Shown here: positions 1-8,558 of the stretch, piece after piece
Position numbering within the stretch: position 1 is the first letter of the stretch
Layout: each line of letters begins with the position of its first letter
Origin: Verrucomicrobiaceae bacterium
GTDB lineage: Bacteria; Verrucomicrobiota; Verrucomicrobiia; Verrucomicrobiales; Verrucomicrobiaceae
NCBI GenBank assembly: GCA_015075365.1
Contig: JABTUN010000002.1
Location: forward strand, 1,364,001-1,428,000
Direction of reading: 5' to 3'
DNA: 64,000 bases
The notes under the pieces: model-generated
What the model was told of the DNA's origin: nothing
Seen by the model: the letters and a program-made list of their open reading frames with translations, nothing else
Databases searched by the model: none
Made by a program: the position numbers and the translations under genes

Positions 1-214
1 TGCTTGCCGGATGCACCGTGCCGTCCGCAGCAAACGCTCCGGCTTCGCCGGCGATTTCCATCATGGCAGCCACCGGACGCCATTCGTTTTCTCCGGCACG
101 CATGACGAGATCACCCTTTTGGATGGAGCCGTAGGCCAGGAAGTTACGCAGGTCGTCCAGGGTGCAGGGTCCCAGGGTTTTCTGCCCTTTGGCAATATAA
201 TAGTTGGTGTTCAC
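1..214 (-). CDS. GYF_2 (DUF4339) domain protein, 3' part outside window
   Basis: The minus strand reads from a GTG at 212-214 to the window edge with no stop (about 71 residues seen). The product begins NTNYYIAKGQKTLGPCTLDD and continues with a glycine, an LVMRAGENEW segment and a following Pro-Val. This matches the GYF_2/DUF4339 pattern: aromatic pair, Gly-Pro in the middle, and a Trp after a charged turn. In many bacteria such a domain sits at the N-terminus of a membrane protein and is thought to mediate protein contacts. The rest of the protein cannot be seen, so its role is unknown. No Shine-Dalgarno is evident; GTG is chosen because the domain starts directly after it. It is divergent from the ceramidase-like gene. 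Confidence 0.7.
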   Translation of the reverse strand, partial: MNTNYYIAKGQKTLGPCTLDDLRNFLAYGSIQKGDLVMRAGENEWRPVAAMMEIAGEAGAFAADGTVHPAS

Positions 215-373
215 GATTCGGGATGAAGGCGGGAACTGGCTGCTGGTATGAGAATACTCCCACTCATGCGTCGCACGCAAGCGTGTTCATTTTCGGATGT
301 TCAAACCTTCCACGCGCCTTCATCATCAAGCACCTGAAAGCACAAAGGGTGTTCGCAGGTCCGTAGAAGCGTC

Positions 374-1885
374 ATGCGCCTTTTCCTGCTTCTATTCGTT
401 GTTCTTTCCACCGTCCTCCACGCGCAGCCTCCTGCCGTGACCTCCAGCATCAAGGCTGGATTTGCAGAGCGGGACATCACACCCGGCATCGGCATGGAGC
501 AGCCGGGCGGTTACGGGAAGAGCTTTCACCGCGCCTTCCACGACCCCTGCAAGGTGCGCGTGGCCGTCTTTGATGATGGAAAAAAGCGTGCCGCCGTGAT
601 CGGCCTCGATGCCCTGGTGGTGCCACGCCAGGTTGTGCTCGACGCGCGGGCGCAAATCGAAAAGGCGACCGGCATCACCGGGGACGCCGTGCTGGTCTGC
701 GCGTCGCATTCGCACAGCTCCGGGCCGGTTGGCATGGTCATGCCCGGTGAGTACGACGCGGCCTCCGATCTGGTGAAGAAGCTGGCTTATGAAGAATCGT
801 CCTGCGCCGATCCTGGCTATCTGCTGAGGCTCACGAGCGAGATCGTGGCCGGTGTCACCGCTGCCGAGCGTGCGAAGGTGCCGGTGCAGATTGGCGCAGG
901 GTTCGGGCACGAGGACAAGGTGGCCTTCAACCGCCGCCTGCGCATGAAGAACGGCCAGAGCTGGAGCCATCCCGGCGCGGGCAATCCGGACATCCTCGAA
1001 TACGCCGGCCCTATCGACCCGCAGGTCGGCGTGCTGGGCGCGTGGGACATGGAGGGCCGGCTCACCGGTGTGATCGTCAATTACGCCTGCCACGCCACCA
1101 CCAATCCCGGCGGCATCTCCGCCAACTGGATCCAGTATCTTGAAAGCACCATCCAGGGCGGCCTTGGCACGCGCGCGCCGGTGGTCTTCATGCAGGGAGC
1201 CTGCGGCGATGTCACCCAGGTGGACAATCTCAGCCCCAACCAGCGCCCGAAGCCGGAGGACTGGTCCCGTCTCGTCGGCGGGCGTGTCGGCGCGGAGGCC
1301 GTGCGCACCCTGCTGGCGATGCCCCGGACCGGCCATGCGCCGGTGGAGACGCGCCAGGAGGTGCTGAAGATCAAACGACGCCCGCCCTCGCCGCAGCGCG
1401 TGCAAAAGAGCCTCGAAATCGTTCAAAGGCCTCGCAATGCCGCCGATCCCACCGAATGGATTTTCGCCAAGGAGATCGTCATGCTCGATTTTCTCAACCG
1501 CACCGCCCCGGTGGTCGATTGCGAGGTCCAGTGCGTCAAAATCGGACCGGTGTGCCTGGTTTCCAATCCCGCCGAGTATTTCGTGCAGTACGGCCTCGAC
1601 ATCAAAAAGGGCAGCCAGCACGCCTTCACCTTCCCGTGCGAGCTTTCCAACGGAATTGTGGGTTATGTGCCCACGGAAGAGGCCTTTGGCCCGAATGGAG
1701 GTGGCTACGAGACGCGCCTTACCGCGTATTCCAACCTGGAAATCACCGCCGGGACACAAATGGCGCGCAAAGGCATTGAACTGGCCAACCAGATGAAGGC
1801 CGAGCCGCGGCCGGAGCACCCACGGATCCCGCCTTTTGCCGGGAAACCCTGGACCTATGGGAATGTGCCTCCGGAACTCGAGTAA
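374..1885 (+). CDS. Exported neutral ceramidase-like protein
   Basis: This 503-residue protein starts with a clear signal peptide (MRLFLLLFVVLSTVLHAQ). After it come AGFAERDITPG, which opens the neutral/alkaline ceramidase N-terminal domain, and ASHSHSSGPVG, the conserved His-rich segment that binds zinc in that family, followed by NYACHATT and QGACGDV segments. Neutral ceramidases hydrolyse the amide bond of ceramide, but the short homologues common in Verrucomicrobia and Planctomycetes lack much of the C-terminal domain and their substrate is not established. It is probably periplasmic or secreted. The gene stands alone, 50 nt before a WXG100-like gene. The family assignment is firm; the substrate is not. 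Confidence 0.85.
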   Translation: MRLFLLLFVVLSTVLHAQPPAVTSSIKAGFAERDITPGIGMEQPGGYGKSFHRAFHDPCKVRVAVFDDGKKRAAVIGLDALVVPRQVVLDARAQIEKATGITGDAVLVCASHSHSSGPVGMVMPGEYDAASDLVKKLAYEESSCADPGYLLRLTSEIVAGVTAAERAKVPVQIGAGFGHEDKVAFNRRLRMKNGQSWSHPGAGNPDILEYAGPIDPQVGVLGAWDMEGRLTGVIVNYACHATTNPGGISANWIQYLESTIQGGLGTRAPVVFMQGACGDVTQVDNLSPNQRPKPEDWSRLVGGRVGAEAVRTLLAMPRTGHAPVETRQEVLKIKRRPPSPQRVQKSLEIVQRPRNAADPTEWIFAKEIVMLDFLNRTAPVVDCEVQCVKIGPVCLVSNPAEYFVQYGLDIKKGSQHAFTFPCELSNGIVGYVPTEEAFGPNGGGYETRLTAYSNLEITAGTQMARKGIELANQMKAEPRPEHPRIPPFAGKPWTYGNVPPELE

Positions 1886-1934
1886 TCCCATATTCCCGTT
1901 GCCTGCGCTTCCATCGCCGCGCTAGTCTGCGGGC

Positions 1935-2207
1935 ATGGCCCAGGCAATCATGAACCCCGAGGAGGTCCGGCGCTTCGCGGCGGAGCTCAAACGCTTCAAC
2001 ACGGACATGCAGCAGCGCGCCTCGTCCCTCCAGAGCCGCTTTGCCGCGCTGGGGGAGACCTGGCAGGACGCGGAGCACGAGAAATTCGCCGCCGAATTCC
2101 TCACCACGATGAAGGCCATCAAGAAATTCATGGAGATGTCCGAGCAGCACACGCCCTTCCTTCTGCGCAAGGCCCAGCGCATCGAGGACTATCTCAGCCA
2201 GCGTTGA
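1935..2207 (+). CDS. WXG100/ESAT-6-like small helical protein
   Basis: The 90-residue product has no signal peptide and is predicted to be two amphipathic helices with a central turn, LGETWQDAEHEKF, similar to the WxG hairpin of WXG100 (ESAT-6) proteins, although Gln replaces the expected residue and Asp replaces Gly. Length, helix-turn-helix layout and the aromatic-rich second helix fit the family. WXG100 proteins are normally type VII secretion substrates in Gram-positive bacteria; related proteins exist in other phyla with no known export route. No EssC-type ATPase is visible in the window. A possible promoter TTGCCT/TAGTCT lies at 1899-1928. The stop overlaps the potential TTG start of panB, so the two may be co-transcribed. 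A start at 1950 is also possible. Confidence 0.6.
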   Translation: MAQAIMNPEEVRRFAAELKRFNTDMQQRASSLQSRFAALGETWQDAEHEKFAAEFLTTMKAIKKFMEMSEQHTPFLLRKAQRIEDYLSQR

Positions 2208-2221
2208 TCCACGAACCGACG

Positions 2222-2992
2222 ATGCTCACCAGCCTCCGCGAACTGCCCGCGCGCAAGCTCCACGGCCCGAAACTCGCCGTGCTCACCGCCTACGACTATC
2301 CCGCCGCCCGCATGCTCGATGAGGCGGGCATTGACCTCATCCTGGTAGGCGACTCCGTTGGCATGGTCGTTCACGGGCTGCCGGACACGACCGGTGTGAC
2401 CATGGAGATGATGCTGCTGCACACCGCCGCCGTCTGTCGCGCGGTGAAACGCGCCCCGGTGATCGCCGACATGCCCTTTGCCAGCTACCGCAGCCCGGAG
2501 GAGGCGCTGGCCAACGCGCGGCGGCTCATGGCCTGCGGTGCCTCTGCCGTGAAGCTCGAAGGCGGCGTTTCCCACCTGGCGGAGGTGCGCGCCATCGTTG
2601 AGGACGGCATCCCTTTTGTCGGCCACATCGGCATGCTGCCCCAGAGCGTGAAGGAGGAGGGCGGCTACAAGAAAAAGGGCCGCACGGAGGCCCAGATCAG
2701 CGCGCTCCTGGCGGATGCGCGCGCGCTCGACGAGGCCGGTGCCTGCGCCATGGTGCTGGAGAGCATCGTGCCGGAGGTGGCGGCGCAGATCACCGGCCTG
2801 GTGGCCGCCAGCACCATCGGCATCGGCGCGGGCTTGCAAACGGACGGGCAGGTGCTGGTCACGCCGGACCTGCTGGGTTCCTATCCATGGTTCCGCCCGC
2901 CGTTCGCCAAGGCCCGCGCGGATCTCGCCGCGGAAACCACCCGTGCCGTGCAGGAATACATCGCCGAGGTTCAGGCCGGGACGGCCCGGTGA
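2222..2992 (+). CDS. panB: 3-methyl-2-oxobutanoate hydroxymethyltransferase
   Basis: PanB transfers a hydroxymethyl group from methylenetetrahydrofolate to ketoisovalerate, the first committed step of pantothenate and coenzyme A synthesis in the cytoplasm. Family signatures are present: AVLTAYDYPAARMLDEAGID near the N-terminus, LVGDSVGMV (metal-binding Asp), ADMPFASY, VKLEGG (catalytic-site Glu region) and VGHIGMLPQS. The length of about 256 residues is normal. An in-frame TTG at 2204 overlaps the stop of the preceding WXG100-like gene, but the ATG at 2222 places the conserved N-terminus better. No panC is adjacent. The convergent hydrolase gene ends only 5 nt downstream. Confidence 0.95.
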   Translation: MLTSLRELPARKLHGPKLAVLTAYDYPAARMLDEAGIDLILVGDSVGMVVHGLPDTTGVTMEMMLLHTAAVCRAVKRAPVIADMPFASYRSPEEALANARRLMACGASAVKLEGGVSHLAEVRAIVEDGIPFVGHIGMLPQSVKEEGGYKKKGRTEAQISALLADARALDEAGACAMVLESIVPEVAAQITGLVAASTIGIGAGLQTDGQVLVTPDLLGSYPWFRPPFAKARADLAAETTRAVQEYIAEVQAGTAR

Positions 2993-2997
2993 TCGTG

Positions 2998-5025
2998 TTA
3001 CTTCTTCGGCGCGGGTTTCCATTCCCAGGCCTCGCCGAAGAATCCGGCATCGGCGATGCCACCGGGGGCTTGCGAGGTCTTGGGCTGGTTGAGGTCGATC
3101 ACGGCCCAATCGGGCAGCTTGGGGATCTGGCGGGCGTTGTTGAGGTAGTCGTACTCGCGGTAGGTGAAGCTGCTGTTGAGCACGACATACTTCGCGGGGT
3201 TCAGCGGGTTCGGGAAAATCAAAACGGGCGCATGCGTGGTGGCGTCGTAGTCTTTGCCGTTGGCGGTGAGCTTGGTCTGCGACCACTGCACGGGCAGTTT
3301 GTCGGCGATCTTGGCGAGGACGGCGTTGCTGGAGGGATCTCCCCAGAGCACGAGATTGCTGGAGGCGATGTCGGCATCGGTGATGGCGGTGTCGTCCTTC
3401 ACCGGTGCATCCCCGCGGAACTGGCGGCGCCATTCAAACCGGGCACGTTCGAGCTCGGCCTTGCTCCAGGCATCGACCTTGGCGTTCCACGCGGGCTTGG
3501 TGGGCTTCACGAAGAGGAATTGGTCCATGAAGGCATCGTCGATGGGGCCGCAGAGGCCGTGTTTTTTCACCAGCCTGCCCTGGTCCTCGATTTCCGGGCT
3601 GAGCGTCTGCTTCCACTGGCCGTCCTTGCGGCGGAAGTGAACGCGCCAGGAGCGGTCGGACTTCGGGCGGGACACCTGAAGCCGCTGCCCTTCGATGTTC
3701 ACGTTGACCTGGCCGAGCGGCCAGAGCTTGGAATGGCCGGCGGGCATCTCGAAGGTGAACGCGGTGATGTTTTGCAGCTTCACGGCCACCTCCGTGGGAT
3801 TCACCACGCGCGCATGGATGCGGCCGCGTTCCCAGTGCTCCTGCAGCGCATCCACGACGACCCAGTTCATGCGGTTGTAGCGCAGGTGCCAGGTGGAGAG
3901 GTGCACGTCCTGCGGATTGCGGTCACGGCCCAGCGCGCAGATGTCGGCCAGGCGATTCTCGATCTCGATGAGCGAGCCGGGATGGATCTTGTGTGCCGTC
4001 TGGGGGCCGATGATGTGCGTCAGATCGACCTGCTCCGCGCGCAGCGCGCGCTCCATGATGTCCGCCGCCTGCTTCTGTTTGTCGAGTTCACCACTGTAAG
4101 CGATCGTCGGGCACATCTGCAGGTTCAGGGCGTTGTCCGTCGCATCATACCAGTGCCACAGCTTCTTTTGAAACCACGAGGCGTTGCTGACGTCCTCGCT
4201 CTGGAAGCCGCCGAGGAATTCCGCCGTCTCCGCAAAACCCGCGCCGGGATTCGCCGCGCACCACTTGTCCGCGTAATGCACCGCGAACTGCCAGGCCGCC
4301 GCGCCGCCCATGCTGAAGCCGCGCATCACCACGCGGTCCTCGTCGATGGCGTAGAACTTCTTCGCGTGTTCCAGCGCCTCCAGGAGGTCGGTCTCGCCGG
4401 CAAACTTGTTCGCGCAGCAGTAGCGGCCGTAGGGGTGCAGCACGATTGTGTTTTTTGGCTGCACATTGCCGGTCTGCTTGCTGCGCTGGTCGATGAAGGC
4501 CAGCTCGCTCAGCGTCTCGCCGCGGCCGTGGCACCAGATGTCCGTGCGCACCGGAGCACCGGCATAGGACTCGGGAATGACGAGGCCGTAGGGCTGCACG
4601 CTGCCGTCGATCTTCGAGCGGTAGGCGCGGACGACCAGGCCCTTCTGCTGTGTCCAGGGGGCCTTGCCCTCCTTGAGCTCGGCGGCGCGTTTCAGCCCCT
4701 CGGCCAGCGCGTCATCGGCGGACTTCACCTCGGGCAGCTTGTGGACCTCGTTGTAGCGCAGCGCCCAATCGACCGCCTTGTGATAAACCTCCACGTCCGG
4801 CAGCAGGTCGCCGAGCAGCGGATTCTTCGCCTGCGCCTTCGCGGCTTCATCAATGGCGGCGCGGAGTTTCGCGAGGCCTTTCGTGAGGCGGGCCTTGTCA
4901 GTTTCCGGAACGGCGACACCGGGCGGCGGGATCGGGCGCACGTTGTCGGCGAGGTTGTCCTTCGGTCCATCCGCCAGCGCGGCAGAGGCGATGAAGAGGG
5001 CAAGGAGAGCGTGGTTGGGCTTCAT
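2998..5025 (-). CDS. Exported alpha/beta hydrolase (prolyl-oligopeptidase-like esterase)
   Basis: This 675-residue protein has a signal peptide (MKPNHALLALFIASAALADG). A long helical N-terminal part precedes a hydrolase domain with DIWCHGRGE (oxyanion region), then RVVMRGFSMGGAAAWQFA, whose GFSMGG is the nucleophile elbow with catalytic Ser, and later YSGELDKQKQAA (probable acid) and PQTAHKIHPG (probable His). The C-terminal 300 residues look beta-rich and end in KPAPKK. Related large esterases occur in Verrucomicrobia and Planctomycetes genomes, often of unknown substrate. The start was set at the ATG preceding the signal peptide. The gene is convergent with panB and appears monocistronic. 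Confidence 0.8.
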   Translation of the reverse strand: MKPNHALLALFIASAALADGPKDNLADNVRPIPPPGVAVPETDKARLTKGLAKLRAAIDEAAKAQAKNPLLGDLLPDVEVYHKAVDWALRYNEVHKLPEVKSADDALAEGLKRAAELKEGKAPWTQQKGLVVRAYRSKIDGSVQPYGLVIPESYAGAPVRTDIWCHGRGETLSELAFIDQRSKQTGNVQPKNTIVLHPYGRYCCANKFAGETDLLEALEHAKKFYAIDEDRVVMRGFSMGGAAAWQFAVHYADKWCAANPGAGFAETAEFLGGFQSEDVSNASWFQKKLWHWYDATDNALNLQMCPTIAYSGELDKQKQAADIMERALRAEQVDLTHIIGPQTAHKIHPGSLIEIENRLADICALGRDRNPQDVHLSTWHLRYNRMNWVVVDALQEHWERGRIHARVVNPTEVAVKLQNITAFTFEMPAGHSKLWPLGQVNVNIEGQRLQVSRPKSDRSWRVHFRRKDGQWKQTLSPEIEDQGRLVKKHGLCGPIDDAFMDQFLFVKPTKPAWNAKVDAWSKAELERARFEWRRQFRGDAPVKDDTAITDADIASSNLVLWGDPSSNAVLAKIADKLPVQWSQTKLTANGKDYDATTHAPVLIFPNPLNPAKYVVLNSSFTYREYDYLNNARQIPKLPDWAVIDLNQPKTSQAPGGIADAGFFGEAWEWKPAPKK

Positions 5026-5181
5026 GGGAGCGGGGAACTGGTCAAGGGCGTCAAGAACGTCAAGAACGGACACATCACTGCAAATGCCTGCCACAGGGCG
5101 GCAGGCACTTGCCGCCGTGGCTCTCCGGTGAATGGCCGGGCGCAGGGAACGGGTGAATCAAAGACAGGAAAGGAGAGCCCT

Positions 5182-5394
5182 TTGGCACCAGGCTCACCCA
5201 TTGTCATCGAAGCCACTGTGAAGCTCACCCTTCCCGAGAAAAGCTTCACCCACGCCATCTTCAGCGAACTCGCCGCCACCGTCGAAGTTTGCACCAGTCC
5301 CAAGTGCGAACGCTGCTGGCGCCTCCTCCCCGACGTCGGCACCCACGCCGAACACCCGACGCTGTGCGGAAGGTGCATGGAGGCGGTGGGGTAA
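5182..5394 (+). CDS. Orphan IleRS-type C-terminal zinc domain (remnant or stand-alone)
   Basis: This 70-residue reading frame resembles only the extreme C-terminus of isoleucyl-tRNA synthetase: a short beta segment (IVIEATVKLTLPEK) followed by the four-cysteine zinc motif CERCWRLLPDVG and LCGRCMEAVG. In full IleRS (about 900 or more residues) this domain helps bind tRNA; nothing resembling the catalytic body lies upstream. A TTG at 5182 has an AAGGAG sequence 7-8 nt upstream, which could make it a stand-alone small gene; otherwise it is the tail of a lost ileS copy. A GTG at 5218 is an alternative start. A perfect 8-bp hairpin at about 5083-5105 and short GTCAAGAAC repeats at 5040-5066 lie just upstream. 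Confidence 0.45.
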   Translation: MAPGSPIVIEATVKLTLPEKSFTHAIFSELAATVEVCTSPKCERCWRLLPDVGTHAEHPTLCGRCMEAVG

Positions 5395-5407
5395 GAATAG
5401 CCTGAAT

Positions 5408-6085
5408 CTATTTGGGGCTGATAAAGATGAGGAAGATCAACCCGCCAAAGTAGGATTGAATCATCAATCCATTTTGCGTGTCGTTTTTCACAAAATCCCA
5501 AGCGGCATTGAAAGCTCCATGGCCGATATCAAAATGATACCTGAGTGGCCCAACTAGTTTCATAGCTTCGGCAAAAGTTGACTCCAATTCATGTTCACCG
5601 ACCTGTCGAATCGCAAAGTTGCATTTTGACGCGTCGAAATCTGGATCCTGATCAAAGATCAGCCCAATGGCTATTCGTCTGACACTCTGGTCTAGCGCGG
5701 CCGTTAACTCGGGGGCTAGGTACAGTTTGTTTGCTTGCAACTCTACGCCGCTAATTCTGAAACTCATTTTATCGGAGCGCTTCGCGCCTGAAATCAAGTG
5801 GGGTAACCACCAAGAACTTCGCCCCATAGCTCTGGCCACATCAGGTTTGAGTTCCCTGGCAATTGGAGAACGAACAAGCCCCAAAGCGCTAAATACCTTT
5901 ATCAATTCATCCCCGTCGGAGTTTTCCCGATGGCACTTTAGACAGCATCGAACTGTTTTGAGGTTGAGCGGCTTGGGGTTCGGGAAGAGTGCCTTTGGAG
6001 GAACATGATCTCGACTGCTATCACGTTTTTTCATCCGACAGCGACAGTAAGGGCAGGTAAGCAGCTTGGAGACAGGAGTATTCAC
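5408..6085 (-). CDS. HNH-like zinc protein in AT-rich DNA
   Basis: The 225-residue product starts at a GTG. Its N-terminus has CPYCRC, then RDHVPPKALFP and CLKCHRENSD, an arrangement of two CxxC knuckles around an Asp-His pair that resembles the HNH endonuclease beta-beta-alpha-metal fold. The remaining 150 residues are of no recognised family. The DNA is visibly richer in A and T than the neighbours and codon use differs (many AAA, TTT, ATT), which suggests recent acquisition. It sits alone between the IleRS remnant and a long gap without genes. Nuclease activity is only inferred; it could also be a non-catalytic zinc protein. Confidence 0.6.
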   Translation of the reverse strand: MNTPVSKLLTCPYCRCRMKKRDSSRDHVPPKALFPNPKPLNLKTVRCCLKCHRENSDGDELIKVFSALGLVRSPIARELKPDVARAMGRSSWWLPHLISGAKRSDKMSFRISGVELQANKLYLAPELTAALDQSVRRIAIGLIFDQDPDFDASKCNFAIRQVGEHELESTFAEAMKLVGPLRYHFDIGHGAFNAAWDFVKNDTQNGLMIQSYFGGLIFLIFISPK

Positions 6086-6535
6086 TTGCAGCGGTTTGAG
6101 TCGTGATGAATGAAGTATATGTTAGAGTAGCATTTACAAAAGGATTCAAAGCACAAGGAAGTGTGATTTTCGTTGATCGCGCACTGGCTTACAATACCGC
6201 CTTCCGCCATCCAATCGCATCCCAAGCCGTTCCGAAGCCTGTGACCTGCAAAGGCAGGCGGCCCGGCCCGCCCACGACTCCTGCCGCCCACCCGACGTCC
6301 TCTTCCCGGTGACCGCGCAAGCCACGGCTTCGATCCCGCGGCGAAGCTCGCTTTTCGAACACAGCCCTATGGCGACGGGTTTTCAGGCAGAAGAATTCAG
6401 CGTCATTCTTTTGCCCCTATTACTCTACCTGCTGGTTTTCGTTTCACCGCCTGGACTTCGCACCTTTGCGCCTTCGCGTGAGAACTTCCAAGCATCGCCA
6501 CGTCCCTTTAAAGACCGGCGCGGCTCAACCACACT
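6086..6535. other. Gene-poor gap, AT-rich to mixed composition
   Basis: No convincing gene is seen on either strand; the few open frames are short with no family match. The left half shares the AT-rich composition of the HNH-like gene, and the right half returns to host-like composition. A hairpin at 6386-6415 pairs GGCAGAAGAAT with ATTCTTTTGCC across an 8-base loop and may be a small dispersed palindrome. The junction of the two compositions near 6240 could mark the edge of an acquired segment. Confidence 0.5.
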
Positions 6536-6697
6536 TCAGTTAGGCTCCTGACCAGGCTTGGCCTCCTTCTTTTTCACCGGCTGCGGGAACTTGGGCGGTG
6601 GAATGAAGCCGCCGCCGGAACCGCCGGACCAGCGGCCGGAGGTCTGCTGATTTTTGAAGGGACGGGGGGAGCGGTTGTTCTGTTTCTGGCTGCGCAT
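6536..6697 (-). CDS. Small basic Gly/Pro-rich protein, unknown
   Basis: A 53-residue frame begins at ATG 6695-6697 with GGAG about 8 nt upstream. The product is strongly basic at both ends, contains RSPRPFKNQQTSGRW and a GGSGGGFIPPPKFPQP stretch, and ends KKKEAKPGQEPN. It has no signal peptide or membrane segment. Its composition suggests a disordered nucleic-acid-associated peptide, but no family is recognised. It may be a chance frame. Confidence 0.35.
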   Translation of the reverse strand: MRSQKQNNRSPRPFKNQQTSGRWSGGSGGGFIPPPKFPQPVKKKEAKPGQEPN

Positions 6698-7004
6698 GGT
6701 CGTCGCTCCGCCCTTTTTACCACCGGTTTCGCCAACGGCAACTGGCTGGCCGCCTGCATGCCGCGTCGAATCCCCGGCATGACTGACGGCATGTCCATCC
6801 ACCGCCGCAGGGGCTACGAGCCGCTGATGCACCGCCGCGTGCGGCAGCGGCACACGCGGCACGGGTTGTTTGCGCCATGAGCCTATTTGGTAAAAGCGAT
6901 GGCCGCAAGGCGATGACGACCTCGCCTGTGCTTGCGGGGCGCGTTTGGAGCAGGCGGCCTGGTTGCTGAGTCCAACCGATGATGGTGAACGTAAACCGAG
7001 TGCA

Positions 7005-7793
7005 ATGAAGTCCGCCCTCGCTCTGCTTGTTTTATCTGTGCTCACGGGATGCACCAGCCTGCCAAATCCGAATCTCGTGTCCGGCAAGGCTGGCAGCGAA
7101 GCGGTTCAATTGCTCGAAAAGAGCGCGGCGAAGGCCGGACGGCCATGGCACCGGCTGGAACGCGTGGAGGTGGCCTTCAGCGGCAGGTGGACGACGATCG
7201 TGCAGAAGCTGCAGCCGGACCTGGTGGATGCCGGGCATCGCCAGTCGTCACGCGAGGTTTATTCCCCGCGCTCCGGTCGTGTGGAGCAGACTCACACCGG
7301 ACCGCAAGGCACCAAGCATGTCGTGCGCACGCCCGGAACGATCGAAGTGCGATTCAACGGGCAAGGCACGGCCACGGAAACGGCCGAGGACGCCGCCGCG
7401 CTCGTGGCAGATGCCTACACGATGTTTGTGTTTGGCGCGGACTACCTGCTGTCACGCGGCAGCGACTGGCGGCTGTGGCTTTCCATGCAGCGGCAGGAGA
7501 TCGACGGTGATCCCTGCTCGCTGGTGACCGGCACGATGAAGCCTGGCGTGGGCCGCTCGACGCAGGACAAGGTCATCGCCTGGATCAGCCAGCGGGATCA
7601 CCGGCTGCGCCGGGTGCAGTTCACGCTGAATGGTCTCGAATCCACCGCCGGCGCCGATGTGGATGTGACATTCGACGATTTTGAGGCGGGGCCTCGCGGC
7701 ACCGAGTGGCCCCGCCACTTTCTGGAGACGGTGCGCCGTCCATTGACGGTGAAGGCGCACGAATGGCGCATGACCGGCCTGAAGGTGAAGTGA
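7005..7793 (+). CDS. Lipoprotein of unknown function
   Basis: The product has 262 residues. It begins MKSALALLVLSVLTGCTSLP, a lipoprotein signal with lipobox LTGC, so it should be lipid-anchored on the periplasmic side. The mature part is predicted mostly beta (for example VAFSGRWTTIVQKLQPDLVD and QFTLNGLESTAGADVDVTF), a pattern reminiscent of LolA/outer-membrane lipoprotein carrier or DUF-type lipid-binding lipoproteins, but no diagnostic motif was found. The start is set at the signal peptide; an upstream frame extension has no coding character. No operon partner lies on the same strand. Confidence 0.75.
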   Translation: MKSALALLVLSVLTGCTSLPNPNLVSGKAGSEAVQLLEKSAAKAGRPWHRLERVEVAFSGRWTTIVQKLQPDLVDAGHRQSSREVYSPRSGRVEQTHTGPQGTKHVVRTPGTIEVRFNGQGTATETAEDAAALVADAYTMFVFGADYLLSRGSDWRLWLSMQRQEIDGDPCSLVTGTMKPGVGRSTQDKVIAWISQRDHRLRRVQFTLNGLESTAGADVDVTFDDFEAGPRGTEWPRHFLETVRRPLTVKAHEWRMTGLKVK

Positions 7794-7927
7794 TGCGCCG
7801 TTTGCTGGTTCCCGCAGAGGCTCATGAGCATGCGGCAAAAAGGGGATGGTGAAAGGTCCACAGACGGGCATGTCCCCATCCGCCGTCACAGCGCCGGTTC
7901 ACCAGACCTCCTGGTAACGGAGCGGCC

Positions 7928-8275
7928 TCACTTCGACTGCTTCGACTTGTCCTTGCCCTGGTGGAGGTTGGCGATGGCCGCGTTGATCTTCTGCTCCATC
8001 TTGTCCTTGTTCCCGGCCCTCAGCTCCTTGATGGCCTCGTCGATCTTGTCGATCACATCCTTCTTGTCACCGCCCTTGTTTCCCTTGTTGGCCTTGCTGA
8101 TGCGTTCCCGGGCGGACTCCAGCAAAGGCATGGGATCAGCGGCTTTCTTGGCGGCCTGGAACTCGTCGAGCGCCTTGCGCTGCTGCGGGAAATCCGCGAG
8201 AGCCACTGAAGCGGTGATGCCCAGCAGGAGCATGAAGAAGGGAGCTTGCAGCAGGAGGCGGAGACGGTGTTTCAT
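7928..8275 (-). CDS. Small exported helical protein
   Basis: This 115-residue product has a signal peptide (MKHRLRLLLQAPFFMLLL through VALA) and a short, Lys/Asp-rich mature part that is almost entirely helical, with a KANKGNKGGDKKD low-complexity stretch followed by an amphipathic helix. It is probably periplasmic. No family is recognised. The start was fixed at the signal peptide; the frame continues upstream without coding character. The next gene on the same strand starts about 770 nt upstream, so it is probably expressed alone. Confidence 0.65.
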   Translation of the reverse strand: MKHRLRLLLQAPFFMLLLGITASVALADFPQQRKALDEFQAAKKAADPMPLLESARERISKANKGNKGGDKKDVIDKIDEAIKELRAGNKDKMEQKINAAIANLHQGKDKSKQSK

Positions 8276-8558
8276 GGCAGTGGCTGGCGTGCATGGAAGA
8301 GACCGTTCGCTCAGGCGGGCGGCTCCGTGCACAACCCACGGGGCATGCGTACTTCCCCCCGCGCAAGTGTTTTCCACCCTCCCCTTCACCGGCTGGCGGA
8401 GTGAGTCAGAGCCGGATCAAACCCGTGAAATGGACTCAGGCCAACTGGCTGGCCCAATCCCTTCCGCATCCCGAGCACACTGAGAAGCCCGTGACAAACC
8501 AAGTCAGGCAGGGAGCCCCGACCGCGACTCCAGTTGTTTTGAAACCGACACGCGCGTT

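Noticed and set aside
5083..5105. Hairpin TGCCTGCC/GGCAGGCA as a terminator
   Set aside because: Perfect 8-bp stem but no T-run on either side and no gene end that needs it.
2887..5181. Long plus-strand open frame opposite the alpha/beta hydrolase
   Set aside because: It is the antisense shadow of the minus-strand hydrolase (signal peptide, GFSMGG motif). Only the end past 5182 has independent meaning.
6309..6551. 80-residue plus-strand frame
   Set aside because: No Shine-Dalgarno, no recognisable motif, crosses a hairpin and a composition boundary; probably chance.
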